Translations under genes and position numbers: made by a program
Origin: Candidatus Bathyarchaeota archaeon
GTDB taxonomy: Archaea > Thermoproteota > Bathyarchaeia > TCS64
Direction: 5' to 3'
NCBI GenBank assembly: GCA_030691555.1
Contig: JAUYEB010000301.1
Coordinates: forward strand, 1-5,859
Length of the DNA stretch: 5,859 bases
The notes under the pieces: model-generated
Database searches by the model: none
What the model saw: only the letters and a program-made list of their open reading frames with translations
What the model was told of the DNA's origin: nothing
In this document: piece after piece, positions 1 to 5,585 of the stretch
Numbering within the stretch: position 1 is the stretch's first letter
How the letters are laid out: every line of letters starts with the position of its first letter

Positions 1-113
1 CGATCGTCTCACTCACCGTCCACAACTACGGCGGTGAGCGCCGCCTGAGGGAGATACAGAGCAGCCTGCGCTGGAGCCTCGATAAGATGTACGACAAGAT
101 GAGGCGAGGATAG
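1..113 (+). CDS. Unrecognised protein, C-terminal fragment
   Basis: The frame is open from base 3 to a TAG at 111-113 and gives about 36 C-terminal residues; the gene begins before the window. The tail is rich in Arg, Lys and Leu and contains RLREIQSSLRWSLDKMYDKM, which looks like an amphipathic terminal helix. I do not recognise the family and infer no function. The next plus-strand start (GTG at 120) follows six bases after the stop, so the two are probably co-transcribed. The end of this gene also carries the purine-rich GAGGCGAGGA that would act as ribosome binding site for the next gene. Coding status rests on the open frame, the codon use and the tight spacing only. Confidence 0.5.
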   Translation, partial: IVSLTVHNYGGERRLREIQSSLRWSLDKMYDKMRRG

Positions 114-119
114 GCGTCT

Positions 120-344
120 GTGAACCGAGAACTCGAGAAGAGCCCGCTCTGGGTGGTGCTTGTCGAGACAGCCCACAGCCTACCCCTCTACAGGAGTCAT
201 AAGGCGTACACGCAGGAGATCATCCTGCCCGAAAAGCCGGGGACCACCCCGGAAGAGCTCTCGGAGCGCCTCGGCATGCCCCTCGGCGAGGCGATCGTCA
301 TACTAACCGAACTAGGCGGAGAGAAGCCGGAGAAGAAGGATTAG
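120..344 (+). CDS. Small conserved-looking protein with possible helix-turn-helix
   Basis: A 74-residue soluble protein that I cannot assign to a named family. Residues 8-38 look like a compact alpha/beta stretch (SPLWVVLVETAHSLPLYRSH then QEIILPEKP). Residues 42-65 (TTPEELSERLGMPLGEAIVI and onward) have the spacing of a helix-turn-helix: helix, turn at G52-M53, second helix. The tail is charged (GGEKPEKKD). There is no signal peptide, membrane segment or cysteine. The GTG start at 120 is preceded by GAGGA at 106-110, a plausible Shine-Dalgarno at 9 bases. It follows the truncated upstream gene closely, and its TAG (342-344) overlaps the TAA of convergent rpoH (343-341). A small DNA-binding or protein-binding regulator is possible, but that is inference. 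A 97-codon and a 76-codon frame inside rpoH on this strand are shadows, whereas this one has its own start and spacing logic. Confidence 0.65.
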   Translation: MNRELEKSPLWVVLVETAHSLPLYRSHKAYTQEIILPEKPGTTPEELSERLGMPLGEAIVILTELGGEKPEKKD

Positions 345-889
345 ACGACGTACCTGTAGGAGATCGCCGTCCCGGCGGTCTCGCTCTTCTGCGTTATCTT
401 GACCACGTCCCCCCTCTTGGCGCCGAGTATGATGGCGATGGGGTCGTTCATCTTTATCCAGGGGAACTGGAACGGCTCTGCGTGGTACCTCTTCGTCACC
501 TCGGTGAGCTCATCCTCGGAGACTATCTCGTGGCGGGGGACGAGGGCGTGCTCGAATATGTCGAAGGTCGGGAGCGTCGGCGGGATCAGCTCGATGCCGA
601 GCTCCTCCGCGCTGCTGCGGGCCGAGTAGGTGTACTTGCCGTCGCCGACGAGTATCCCCCTGGAGGCGCCCTCCTTCTCGACCATCTCCTTGAGCTCGCG
701 GACGTAGCTGATACCGATCGTCTTCTGACCGAGCACCGCGTGCATGACGATGAGCTGCCCCTTCTTGTCGTGTAGCCTGTAGACGAGCCTGTCCTCCTCG
801 CCCACGGGCTTCTCCGTCTCGGGTGTGAGGTTCCTGTACTTTATGATGATGTTGGCGCGCTTCTCCTCGAGGGATAGATTCTTGCTCAT
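341..889 (-). CDS. rpoH: RNA polymerase subunit Rpo5/RpoH with Rpb5-like N-terminal half
   Basis: This is the archaeal/eukaryotic RNA polymerase subunit H (Rpb5 homologue), which sits in the lower jaw near downstream DNA. Residues about 112-182 are the classical assembly domain: FEHALVPRHEIVSEDEL, FPWIKMNDPIA, LGAKRGDVVKI, SETAGTAISYR. Most archaeal RpoH proteins are only about 75-90 residues and consist of this domain alone. Here 182 residues are present, and residues about 44-102 (IVMHAVLGQKTIGISYVREL, ASRGILVGDGKYTYSARSSA) line up by eye with the eukaryotic Rpb5 jaw domain ([37 protein letters not shown] in human). I chose the ATG at 889 because it has GAGGT at 897-901, seven bases upstream, and sits five bases after the rpoP stop. 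The frame opens further, to 967, but that extension overlaps rpoP and looks unlike coding sequence. Function is certain at subunit level; the jaw assignment is a by-eye alignment. Confidence 0.95.
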   Translation of the reverse strand: MSKNLSLEEKRANIIIKYRNLTPETEKPVGEEDRLVYRLHDKKGQLIVMHAVLGQKTIGISYVRELKEMVEKEGASRGILVGDGKYTYSARSSAEELGIELIPPTLPTFDIFEHALVPRHEIVSEDELTEVTKRYHAEPFQFPWIKMNDPIAIILGAKRGDVVKITQKSETAGTAISYRYVV

Positions 890-894
890 GTGGC

Positions 895-1095
895 TTACCT
901 CGCCTTGACCCTCTTCACTATCGGCGCACGGACCTTCCTGAAGATCCTGTAGCCGCAGTATGGGCACCTGAAGCTAATGTACTTCTCCAGGTCCTCGAAG
1001 CTGACGCGGCGACCGCACTGGACGCACTCGTATACGGGTCCCTCCGCGGGCGCCTTCTGCACCTTCTTAGGCTCGTCGACGGACAAGAGGTTCAA
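895..1095 (-). CDS. rpoP: RNA polymerase subunit Rpo12/RpoP
   Basis: This is the small zinc-ribbon subunit P (Rpb12/ABC10-alpha homologue), which sits on the Rpo2/Rpo3 side of the polymerase. The 66-residue product has C24-x2-C27 and C44-x2-C47 as zinc ligands, and the family C-terminus RCPYCGYRIFRKVRAPIVKR followed by VKAR. Residues 1-20 form a polar leader (VDEPKKVQKAPAEGP) in front of the ribbon, slightly longer than the usual 45-60 residues of the family. No in-frame ATG precedes the ribbon: the frame has TTG at 1095 and TTG at 1086, with an in-frame stop at 1104. TTG at 1095 is my choice because the TATA-like box at 1123-1130 places transcription start near 1100, giving an almost leaderless message; TTG at 1086 is possible. 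rpoH follows five bases after the stop, so the two subunits are co-transcribed. Confidence 0.93.
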   Translation of the reverse strand: MNLLSVDEPKKVQKAPAEGPVYECVQCGRRVSFEDLEKYISFRCPYCGYRIFRKVRAPIVKRVKAR

Positions 1096-1122
1096 CCAGC
1101 ATTAAGCACTTGAACAGGTCCC

Positions 1123-1130
1123 ATTAAAAC
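1123..1130 (-). promoter_or_regulatory. TATA-like box of rpoP-rpoH
   Basis: On the minus strand this reads GTTTTAAT, the only strongly A+T-rich octamer in the surrounding G+C-rich sequence. Its centre is about 31 bases upstream of the rpoP TTG, which places the expected archaeal transcription start near 1100. The box overlaps the stop codon (TAA, 1126-1124) of the radical SAM gene, so rpoP-rpoH may have its own promoter despite lying 28 bases behind that gene in the same direction. Read-through from the upstream gene is not excluded. Confidence 0.5.
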
Positions 1131-2710
1131 ATAGCGACTGGGCGACCTGTCACCATGCGCTCGGAGGCGATGCCGGTTATCTCCACGTCGAGGACCTTCC
1201 CCTCTAGGGGTTCCCCCGATTCCACGAGCACGACGGGGCCATGCCGGAGGGGGTAGGCCACGAGTAAACGCCTGTCCCTGTCGTATCTCTCCGCCACCAC
1301 GACCCTGATTATCCCGCGGAGCATGTCCTCCTTGGCCTTCATGTTGGCCCTCGCCGCGGCTTCGTGTATCCTCCTGCTGAGGGGATCCCTTATCGTCGGT
1401 GGAGCCGACGGGTGCCCGCTGAAGGCCGACATGGGCAGCGACTGGAACCTGTAGAGGATGACCCTCTCGGCTCCCTCCTCGACGCTGCTCGCTATGGCCC
1501 TGACGGTCTCGTCCACGGTCTCCTCGCTCTGGCCCGGCAGGCCGTGTATGAAGTAGACGTACGGCTTTAGTCCCGCCCGCTTCAGCCTCCGTATCGCCGT
1601 GAGCGTCTCCCTCGGCGTGGAGGGCCTGCCCAGCTGCTCGCTGTGCGCCTCCGAGCCCGTCTCGAAACCGATGCTGACGGGCGTCCCCCCGAGGTAACGA
1701 CCCAGGACCTTGGCCGCCTTCTCCGTGACCAGTGAGGCCTTTATGTTCTCGATCATGAACGAGGCGGTGCCCTCCGCCATCCTCGGGAGCTCGGCAAGCA
1801 TGGACAGGAGTTTTTCTATCTCGCCGTAGTTCGGCTCGGGGCTACGGGGGTCGGTCAAGGGCTCGGGCTCGACTAGCAGGTCCCTGCCGTAGTCGAGGAA
1901 GCAGGGGGCGCTGAGAACGACCCGTGTCACACTCACCTTCAACAGCGCTGCAACCTCGTCCCTTACATGTTGGGCCGAACGGCTCTTCGGCGGGCCGTAT
2001 AGGCTTGGCACAGAGCAGTAGCCGCACCCCGGCGGAATGCCGAGTGGGCAGTCATACCTCTCCCCCAGGTTACCGCCCTTGCAGACGCCGCAGGATTCGC
2101 AGCTGTGGCCTAACGAGGCGCGGTTGTAGTTGCTGCACCCTCTAAGCACCTCGACGTAGACCCTCGCAGAGCGGAAAAGAGAGTAGTAGGCGATCGCCGA
2201 GGTCGATGGCTGGAATTGATCGTAGATGACTCGGGGCATCGATCGCCTAAGCTGCGTGGCCTCGTAGCCCGTCTCAGTTTTGAAGGCAATGCCCCTGATC
2301 CCTCTCAGGGCTTTAACTCCCGGCAAGACGCCGTCGTTTAACCCCGCCTGGAGAAGCTCGATGAACGTCTCCTCTCCCTCCCCCACGACCGCTAGGTTAC
2401 TGCCAGTTCTCCTCAGTGCCTGCTCTGGGTCGGATGTGACTGGCCCACCAACGATGGTAGGGCCACCTTTCCACTTTGAGATCACCTTCCTCATCGCCGG
2501 GATATCTTGGGTCATGCCGCTGACGAGCAGCAGATCGTGGCCCTCCGGCAGCCCCCCTTCGAGGGCCGACTCGGCCTCAAGCACGGTGTAGTCTACGCGT
2601 CTGGATTCGAGGACCCCCGCGACCGATCTCGTCCCAGCCCCGATCGCGTCCCTCGTCGCCTTCCTCTCCCCCTTCTCCGAGGCGAGGGCGTCGACTATGA
2701 GAGCCTTCAC
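1124..2710 (-). CDS. Radical SAM protein with B12-binding-like N-terminus and TRAM-like C-terminus
   Basis: A 528-residue protein with three parts. Residues 1-150 have a cobalamin-binding-type Rossmann layout (DLLLVSGMTQD, TIVGGPVTSDPEQAL, VVGEGEETFIELL), but I see no DxHxxG cobalamin-ligand motif, so B12 may not be His-ligated or not bound. Residues about 185-450 are a radical SAM barrel: EVLRGC at 187-192, GFETGSE at 348-354, FIHGLPGQSEETVDETVRA at 387-405. Residues about 475-526 (RRLLVAYP, GPVVLVESGEPLEGKVLDVE, ITGIASERMVTGRPV) look like a TRAM RNA-binding beta barrel. The cluster cysteines are unusual: C192, C204, C207, C210, C221, then C229-x2-C232 (CPLGIPPGCGYC) in place of a plain Cx3Cx2C. 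It resembles the uncharacterised archaeal B12-binding/radical SAM families. With a TRAM domain, RNA or ribosome modification (methyl or methylthio transfer) is a guess. The start is GTG at 2710 with GGTGGGCTGAT just upstream and a TATA-like ATTTATC near 2737. The gene lies upstream of rpoP in the same direction. Confidence 0.85.
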   Translation of the reverse strand: MKALIVDALASEKGERKATRDAIGAGTRSVAGVLESRRVDYTVLEAESALEGGLPEGHDLLLVSGMTQDIPAMRKVISKWKGGPTIVGGPVTSDPEQALRRTGSNLAVVGEGEETFIELLQAGLNDGVLPGVKALRGIRGIAFKTETGYEATQLRRSMPRVIYDQFQPSTSAIAYYSLFRSARVYVEVLRGCSNYNRASLGHSCESCGVCKGGNLGERYDCPLGIPPGCGYCSVPSLYGPPKSRSAQHVRDEVAALLKVSVTRVVLSAPCFLDYGRDLLVEPEPLTDPRSPEPNYGEIEKLLSMLAELPRMAEGTASFMIENIKASLVTEKAAKVLGRYLGGTPVSIGFETGSEAHSEQLGRPSTPRETLTAIRRLKRAGLKPYVYFIHGLPGQSEETVDETVRAIASSVEEGAERVILYRFQSLPMSAFSGHPSAPPTIRDPLSRRIHEAAARANMKAKEDMLRGIIRVVVAERYDRDRRLLVAYPLRHGPVVLVESGEPLEGKVLDVEITGIASERMVTGRPVAMF

Positions 2711-2732
2711 GTATCAGCCCACCCAGCGAGGC

Positions 2733-2767
2733 GTGATAAATGTTCCCAGCGCGGGATAGTGATAAAT
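2733..2767. promoter_or_regulatory. Divergent promoter region with duplicated GTGATAAAT
   Basis: The 66-base gap between the divergent radical SAM and GPT genes contains GTGATAAAT twice, at 2733-2741 and 2759-2767, 26 bp apart from start to start. Read on the minus strand, the first copy (ATTTATCAC) is centred 27 bases upstream of the radical SAM GTG, the distance expected of a TATA box for a leaderless transcript. The second copy is centred about 29 bases upstream of the alternative GPT start ATG at 2792. They are therefore candidate TATA elements for the two directions, or a two-copy binding site for a shared regulator. Neither is a perfect TATA consensus on the plus strand. Confidence 0.4.
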
Positions 2768-2776
2768 CGACGCGGC

Positions 2777-3823
2777 ATGATACCCATAGCCATGGTGACG
2801 GTCCCCCCTGAGATTATAGCAGCCATCAGCCTCTCCTTCCTCGCGTCCTACCTCGCTATACCCGTCTTCAACAGGTTCATGCGCGCCGCGGGCATCGTCG
2901 GCAGCGACATCATGAAGAGGGACAGGGGGCCGATACCCGACATGGGGGGCCCGGGGGTGATCACCGGCTTCCTCCTCGGGATATTCATCTACATCGGCCT
3001 CGAGGTCTTCGCGAACGCCAGCTTCCCCGGCCTCATATACATCCTGGCGAGCCTGAACACGATACTGATAATCACCCTCATAGGCATATTCGACGTCCTG
3101 ACGGCGCTCATGAGGCAGAAGGAGGGGAAGGACCTCTTCGAGAGGCTGAAGAGGCGGGGGATACCTCTGTGGTTATACTTCTTAATCCCACTCCCCGCGG
3201 CGGTCCCTTTGATGGCGGTCAACGCCGGCGTGACCAGCATGGTCCTGCCCTTCGTAGGGCGGGTCGAGCTTGGGGCCATCTACCCCCTGGTGCTCGTCCC
3301 CCTGGCCGTCCTATGCTTGGCGAACGCGACGAACTTCCTCGCAGGCTTCAACGGCCTCGAGGCGGGTATGGGTGTAGTCCTCCTCGTCTCCCTCGGCGTC
3401 TTCGCCCTGATCAGCAACAAGCTCCCCGCGGCGGTCCTCGCCCTGACCTTCGCAGCTGCGCTGCTCTCCTTCCTTCGATACAACTGGTACCCGGCGAAGG
3501 TCTTCCCCGGGGACCTCAACTATACGATAGGTGCCGTTGGCGCTTGCGTCACGATCCTCGGAAACATGGAGAAGTTCGCCATACTCTGCTTCATACCCTG
3601 GATAATCGAGGCGGTGCTGAAGGCGCTGTCCGGCTTCAAGGCCGAGAACTACGGTATTCTCCAGCAAAACGGCTCCGTCAAGCCCCGCGAAACGAAGATT
3701 CGGTCCCTCACACACATCGTGATGAGGTCCGGAGACTACACCGAGAAGCAGGTCTCATCGATCCTGATCGGCTTCGAGATACTGGTGTGTGCTATAGCCT
3801 TCGCCATTATCCGATTCATCTAG
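2777..3823 (+). CDS. Polyprenyl/dolichyl-phosphate GlcNAc-1-phosphate transferase (Alg7/AglH type)
   Basis: This integral membrane enzyme of the GPT/MraY/WecA family would transfer GlcNAc-1-P from UDP-GlcNAc to dolichyl phosphate, the first step of lipid-linked N-glycan assembly, on the cytoplasmic face. Numbering from ATG 2777 (348 residues), I see about ten hydrophobic segments (roughly 10-33, 60-78, 86-112, 130-150, 165-188, 196-213, 216-234, 248-263, 267-284, 328-347). Family motifs are KRDRGPIPDMGG (47-58, substrate loop), GIFD (103-106), NATNFLAGFNGLEAGMG (183-199; eukaryotic GPT has NAINILAGINGLE), FPGDLNYTIGA (243-253, catalytic Asp 246) and KIRSLTHIVMRSGDYTEKQV (307-326). NGLEAG and the LTH motif point to the eukaryote/archaeal Alg7 branch, not MraY. 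Oddly, the usual Asp pair in GxxDD reads D106-V107. ATG 2792 is an alternative start that would be leaderless. The next gene begins directly after the TAG, and both belong to one pathway. Confidence 0.9.
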   Translation: MIPIAMVTVPPEIIAAISLSFLASYLAIPVFNRFMRAAGIVGSDIMKRDRGPIPDMGGPGVITGFLLGIFIYIGLEVFANASFPGLIYILASLNTILIITLIGIFDVLTALMRQKEGKDLFERLKRRGIPLWLYFLIPLPAAVPLMAVNAGVTSMVLPFVGRVELGAIYPLVLVPLAVLCLANATNFLAGFNGLEAGMGVVLLVSLGVFALISNKLPAAVLALTFAAALLSFLRYNWYPAKVFPGDLNYTIGAVGACVTILGNMEKFAILCFIPWIIEAVLKALSGFKAENYGILQQNGSVKPRETKIRSLTHIVMRSGDYTEKQVSSILIGFEILVCAIAFAIIRFI

Positions 3824-3835
3824 GTGCGTGCATTG
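3822..3835 (+). promoter_or_regulatory. Ribosome binding site that may move the Agl24-like start
   Basis: AGGTG at 3822-3826 is a good archaeal Shine-Dalgarno core and is made of the GPT stop codon plus the GTG that abuts it. A TTG lies six bases after it, at 3833-3835, in the frame of the downstream gene. Initiation at TTG 3833 (giving fM-GKKVLILAGGGGH) would have a proper Shine-Dalgarno, whereas GTG 3824 has none upstream. The stop/start contact suggests translational coupling either way. Confidence 0.45.
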
Positions 3836-4795
3836 GGAAAGAAAGTCCTCATCCTCGCAGGCGGCGGGGGTCACACGAGCATAGCACTCGCCCTCGCGCA
3901 GGCACTGAGGGGGAAGGCGGAGACCTCTTTCCTCATCCCGGAGGATGATAGGCTCAGCAGGGAGCTACTCTCACCATTTGGCCCCGTTGAGGAATTGATG
4001 AAGGGGCGGTATCCTAAGACCTCAAATCTACTCTTCCCATTCCGCCTCGTATCCGCGTTCTGGCACGCCCTCCCCCTGGTGCACAAAGAATACGATGTCG
4101 TGGTGTCAACCGGGAGCAACTTCTGCATACCCCCAGCTGTCATCGCTTGGCTAAAATCGATACCCGTCATCAACATCGAGAGCCGCGTCGCCATCGTGAA
4201 ACCTTCAAAGACGGCTCGACTACTTCAGCACTTCTCGAAAAATACTCTCCTCCAATGGGAGGAACAGATGGAAAACCTCAATGGCATCTTCACAGGACCC
4301 ATCTTCCCCGAGAAGAGGTACGAGATAAAAAACCTCGGCTACACCCTCGTGACAGGTGGCACAGAGGGTCACAAGCAGCTATTCGACGCCGTCATCGAAC
4401 TCGACCTAGAGAAGGTCGTAATGCAAACGGGTAAGGTGGACCCCTCCCCTTACAGGGCGAGGCGACCCAGTTGGGAGATCATCACATACTCCACAGAATT
4501 CGAGAGACTCGTGGCTGAGTCCTCCCTCGTCATAACTCACCAGGGCGGGGGCACCATCTTCGAGGCGGTACTCTACGAGAAGCCCCTGATAATCGTATTC
4601 AACCGCGAACTCACCAGAACGGCAAACGCCGAGGATATGCGAGCACTGGCGAAGAAGGTAAATTCACCCTTCCTTGAGCAGGCAGATCCCCAAAAAATCG
4701 GGTCCCTGATAATCAACTCCCCGTCTAGGGAGAAACCGCACTTCAAGAACGGACGTGTGAGTGCCGCCGAGATCATCTTAGACTCATTGAAATGA
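3824..4795 (+). CDS. agl24: Agl24/Alg14-Alg13-type GlcNAc transferase (single chain)
   Basis: A GT-B glycosyltransferase of the MurG/Alg13-14 group. In Sulfolobus, Agl24 adds the second GlcNAc in beta-1,4 linkage to dolichyl-PP-GlcNAc, making the chitobiose core; the same role is inferred here. The 323-residue chain has the Alg14-like half first: KVLILAGGGGHTSIALALA (7-25, with the conserved glycine loop and H17), DVVVSTGSNFCIPPAVIA (91-108), VINIESRVAI (115-124, with E119). The Alg13-like half follows: LVTGGTEGHKQLFDAV (175-190), VVMQTGK (198-204), VITHQGGGTIFEAVLYEKPLI (236-256, UDP-GlcNAc site with H239). Eukaryotes have these halves as two proteins; here they are fused in Alg14-Alg13 order. 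There is no clear N-terminal membrane helix, so membrane contact is probably through GPT or amphipathic helices. The start is GTG 3824, abutting the GPT stop, or TTG 3833. Its TGA meets the TAG of the convergent GT2 with no gap. Base composition becomes visibly less G+C-rich along this gene. Confidence 0.88.
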   Translation: MRALGKKVLILAGGGGHTSIALALAQALRGKAETSFLIPEDDRLSRELLSPFGPVEELMKGRYPKTSNLLFPFRLVSAFWHALPLVHKEYDVVVSTGSNFCIPPAVIAWLKSIPVINIESRVAIVKPSKTARLLQHFSKNTLLQWEEQMENLNGIFTGPIFPEKRYEIKNLGYTLVTGGTEGHKQLFDAVIELDLEKVVMQTGKVDPSPYRARRPSWEIITYSTEFERLVAESSLVITHQGGGTIFEAVLYEKPLIIVFNRELTRTANAEDMRALAKKVNSPFLEQADPQKIGSLIINSPSREKPHFKNGRVSAAEIILDSLK

Positions 4796-5551
4796 CTATT
4801 TCTTCGCCCTCTTTCGCGCGTGCATGTATCCCATTAACATCAACGGTCGAAGATAGATGACGCTAGAGACGAACATCGATGGGAGCGACTTTCTACTAAT
4901 CTGGTACGATGTCACTCCCCTAAGGTACTGATCCTTGGCGTCTCTATTGACCCGTAGATGCACGATGTTAAGCCAGACATGCCTTGTCAAATACTTCTTT
5001 TTAATCGAGTCAGACAGGAACGTGTCCTGTGCCTTCAATATCTTCTTAACCGCTTCTTCGTCCTCGGTCTCCAACCACGCCTTCTTAGAGAAGAGGAACA
5101 CGCCGCTGAAGCCTCTACTGGGTAATATCAGCGTTATGAGCCTCTTTACAAAGTAGATCATGTCGACCGGGTAATACTTGAGTCCGAAACTGACCAGCTT
5201 CACGTCGCTGCCCTGTATGATTTGAACGTAATCCTTGATTCTGCTGTCAAGGACGATGTCGGCAGCCATTGTAAGGATCGTATCGTTACGGGCCGCCTTG
5301 AATCCCATTCTGAAAAGGCGAGCGACCCTGTATCTCCAGTCTGGAAAATTCTCTGACACCTCGATGAGTTTGATTCTCCCCCTATACCTCAACTTTTTCG
5401 AGGAGGCCTCGATGATCTCCTTACTCTTGTCACCGCAACGGTCAAGAAGGATGATAATTTCATCTGGCTCGATCGCGAAGAGGCTTGGCAGGCTAAAAAG
5501 TAGGTTTTCCTGCTCGTTATGGACCGGCATCACGATCGAGAGTTTGTCCAA
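4796..5551 (-). CDS. Family 2 glycosyltransferase
   Basis: A 251-residue GT-A glycosyltransferase of the GT2 type. Visible elements are LSIVMPVHNEQENLLFSLPSL (4-24, nucleotide-binding first strand), EIIILLDRCGDKSKEII (31-47, D37 and D41), FRMGFKAARNDTILTMAADIVLD (80-102, with D98 and D102 standing for the metal-binding DxD region), GFSGVFLFSKKAWLE (147-161, acceptor side), and AQDTFLSDSIKKKYLTRHV (174-192, possible catalytic acidic residue D176). Residues about 225-242 are hydrophobic (VSSVIYLRPLMLMG), possibly a membrane-contacting helix, with a basic tail. The donor and acceptor cannot be read from the sequence. Its place beside the chitobiose operon suggests extension of the same lipid-linked glycan or of another surface glycan. 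The start is TTG 5551 with AGGT at 5556-5559; ATG 5530 would cut into the first strand and is less likely. It is convergent to the Agl24-like gene, so it is not in that operon. Confidence 0.85.
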   Translation of the reverse strand: MDKLSIVMPVHNEQENLLFSLPSLFAIEPDEIIILLDRCGDKSKEIIEASSKKLRYRGRIKLIEVSENFPDWRYRVARLFRMGFKAARNDTILTMAADIVLDSRIKDYVQIIQGSDVKLVSFGLKYYPVDMIYFVKRLITLILPSRGFSGVFLFSKKAWLETEDEEAVKKILKAQDTFLSDSIKKKYLTRHVWLNIVHLRVNRDAKDQYLRGVTSYQISRKSLPSMFVSSVIYLRPLMLMGYMHARKRAKK

Positions 5552-5577
5552 ATATACCTAGATATCAAAACAACCCC

Positions 5578-5585
5578 CTTTTAAG
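5578..5585 (-). promoter_or_regulatory. TATA-like box of the GT2 gene
   Basis: The minus strand reads CTTAAAAG, centred about 31 bases upstream of the TTG start and preceded by an A-poor, T-rich run. The expected transcription start is near 5557, leaving just enough leader for the TAGGT Shine-Dalgarno at 5556-5560. I see no competing A+T-rich box at a suitable distance. Confidence 0.45.

Noticed and set aside
890..967. N-terminal extension of rpoH up to 967 (26 more residues)
   Set aside because: It overlaps the 3' end of rpoP, has no Shine-Dalgarno of its own, and the ATG at 889 has GAGGT at the right spacing and a family-like start.
1100..1102. ATG at 1102 as the rpoP start
   Set aside because: It is out of frame with the zinc-ribbon reading frame, which has a stop just upstream at 1104-1102.
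2507..2776. Upstream extension of the GPT frame to 2507
   Set aside because: The stretch lies antisense to the conserved N-terminal domain of the radical SAM protein and encodes an Arg/Pro-rich sequence without membrane segments; hydrophobic coding begins after 2777.
3311..3715. 134-codon minus-strand frame inside GPT
   Set aside because: Antisense shadow of a conserved membrane protein; no promoter, ribosome binding site or recognisable motif.
3169..3948. 259-codon plus-strand frame overlapping GPT and the Agl24-like gene
   Set aside because: Its product is very rich in Arg, Pro and Gly with no domain, and it is the shifted frame of two well-recognised genes in G+C-rich DNA.
5235..5561. 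108-codon plus-strand frame inside the GT2
   Set aside because: It lies antisense to the conserved first strands of the GT2 and shows no family features or upstream signals.
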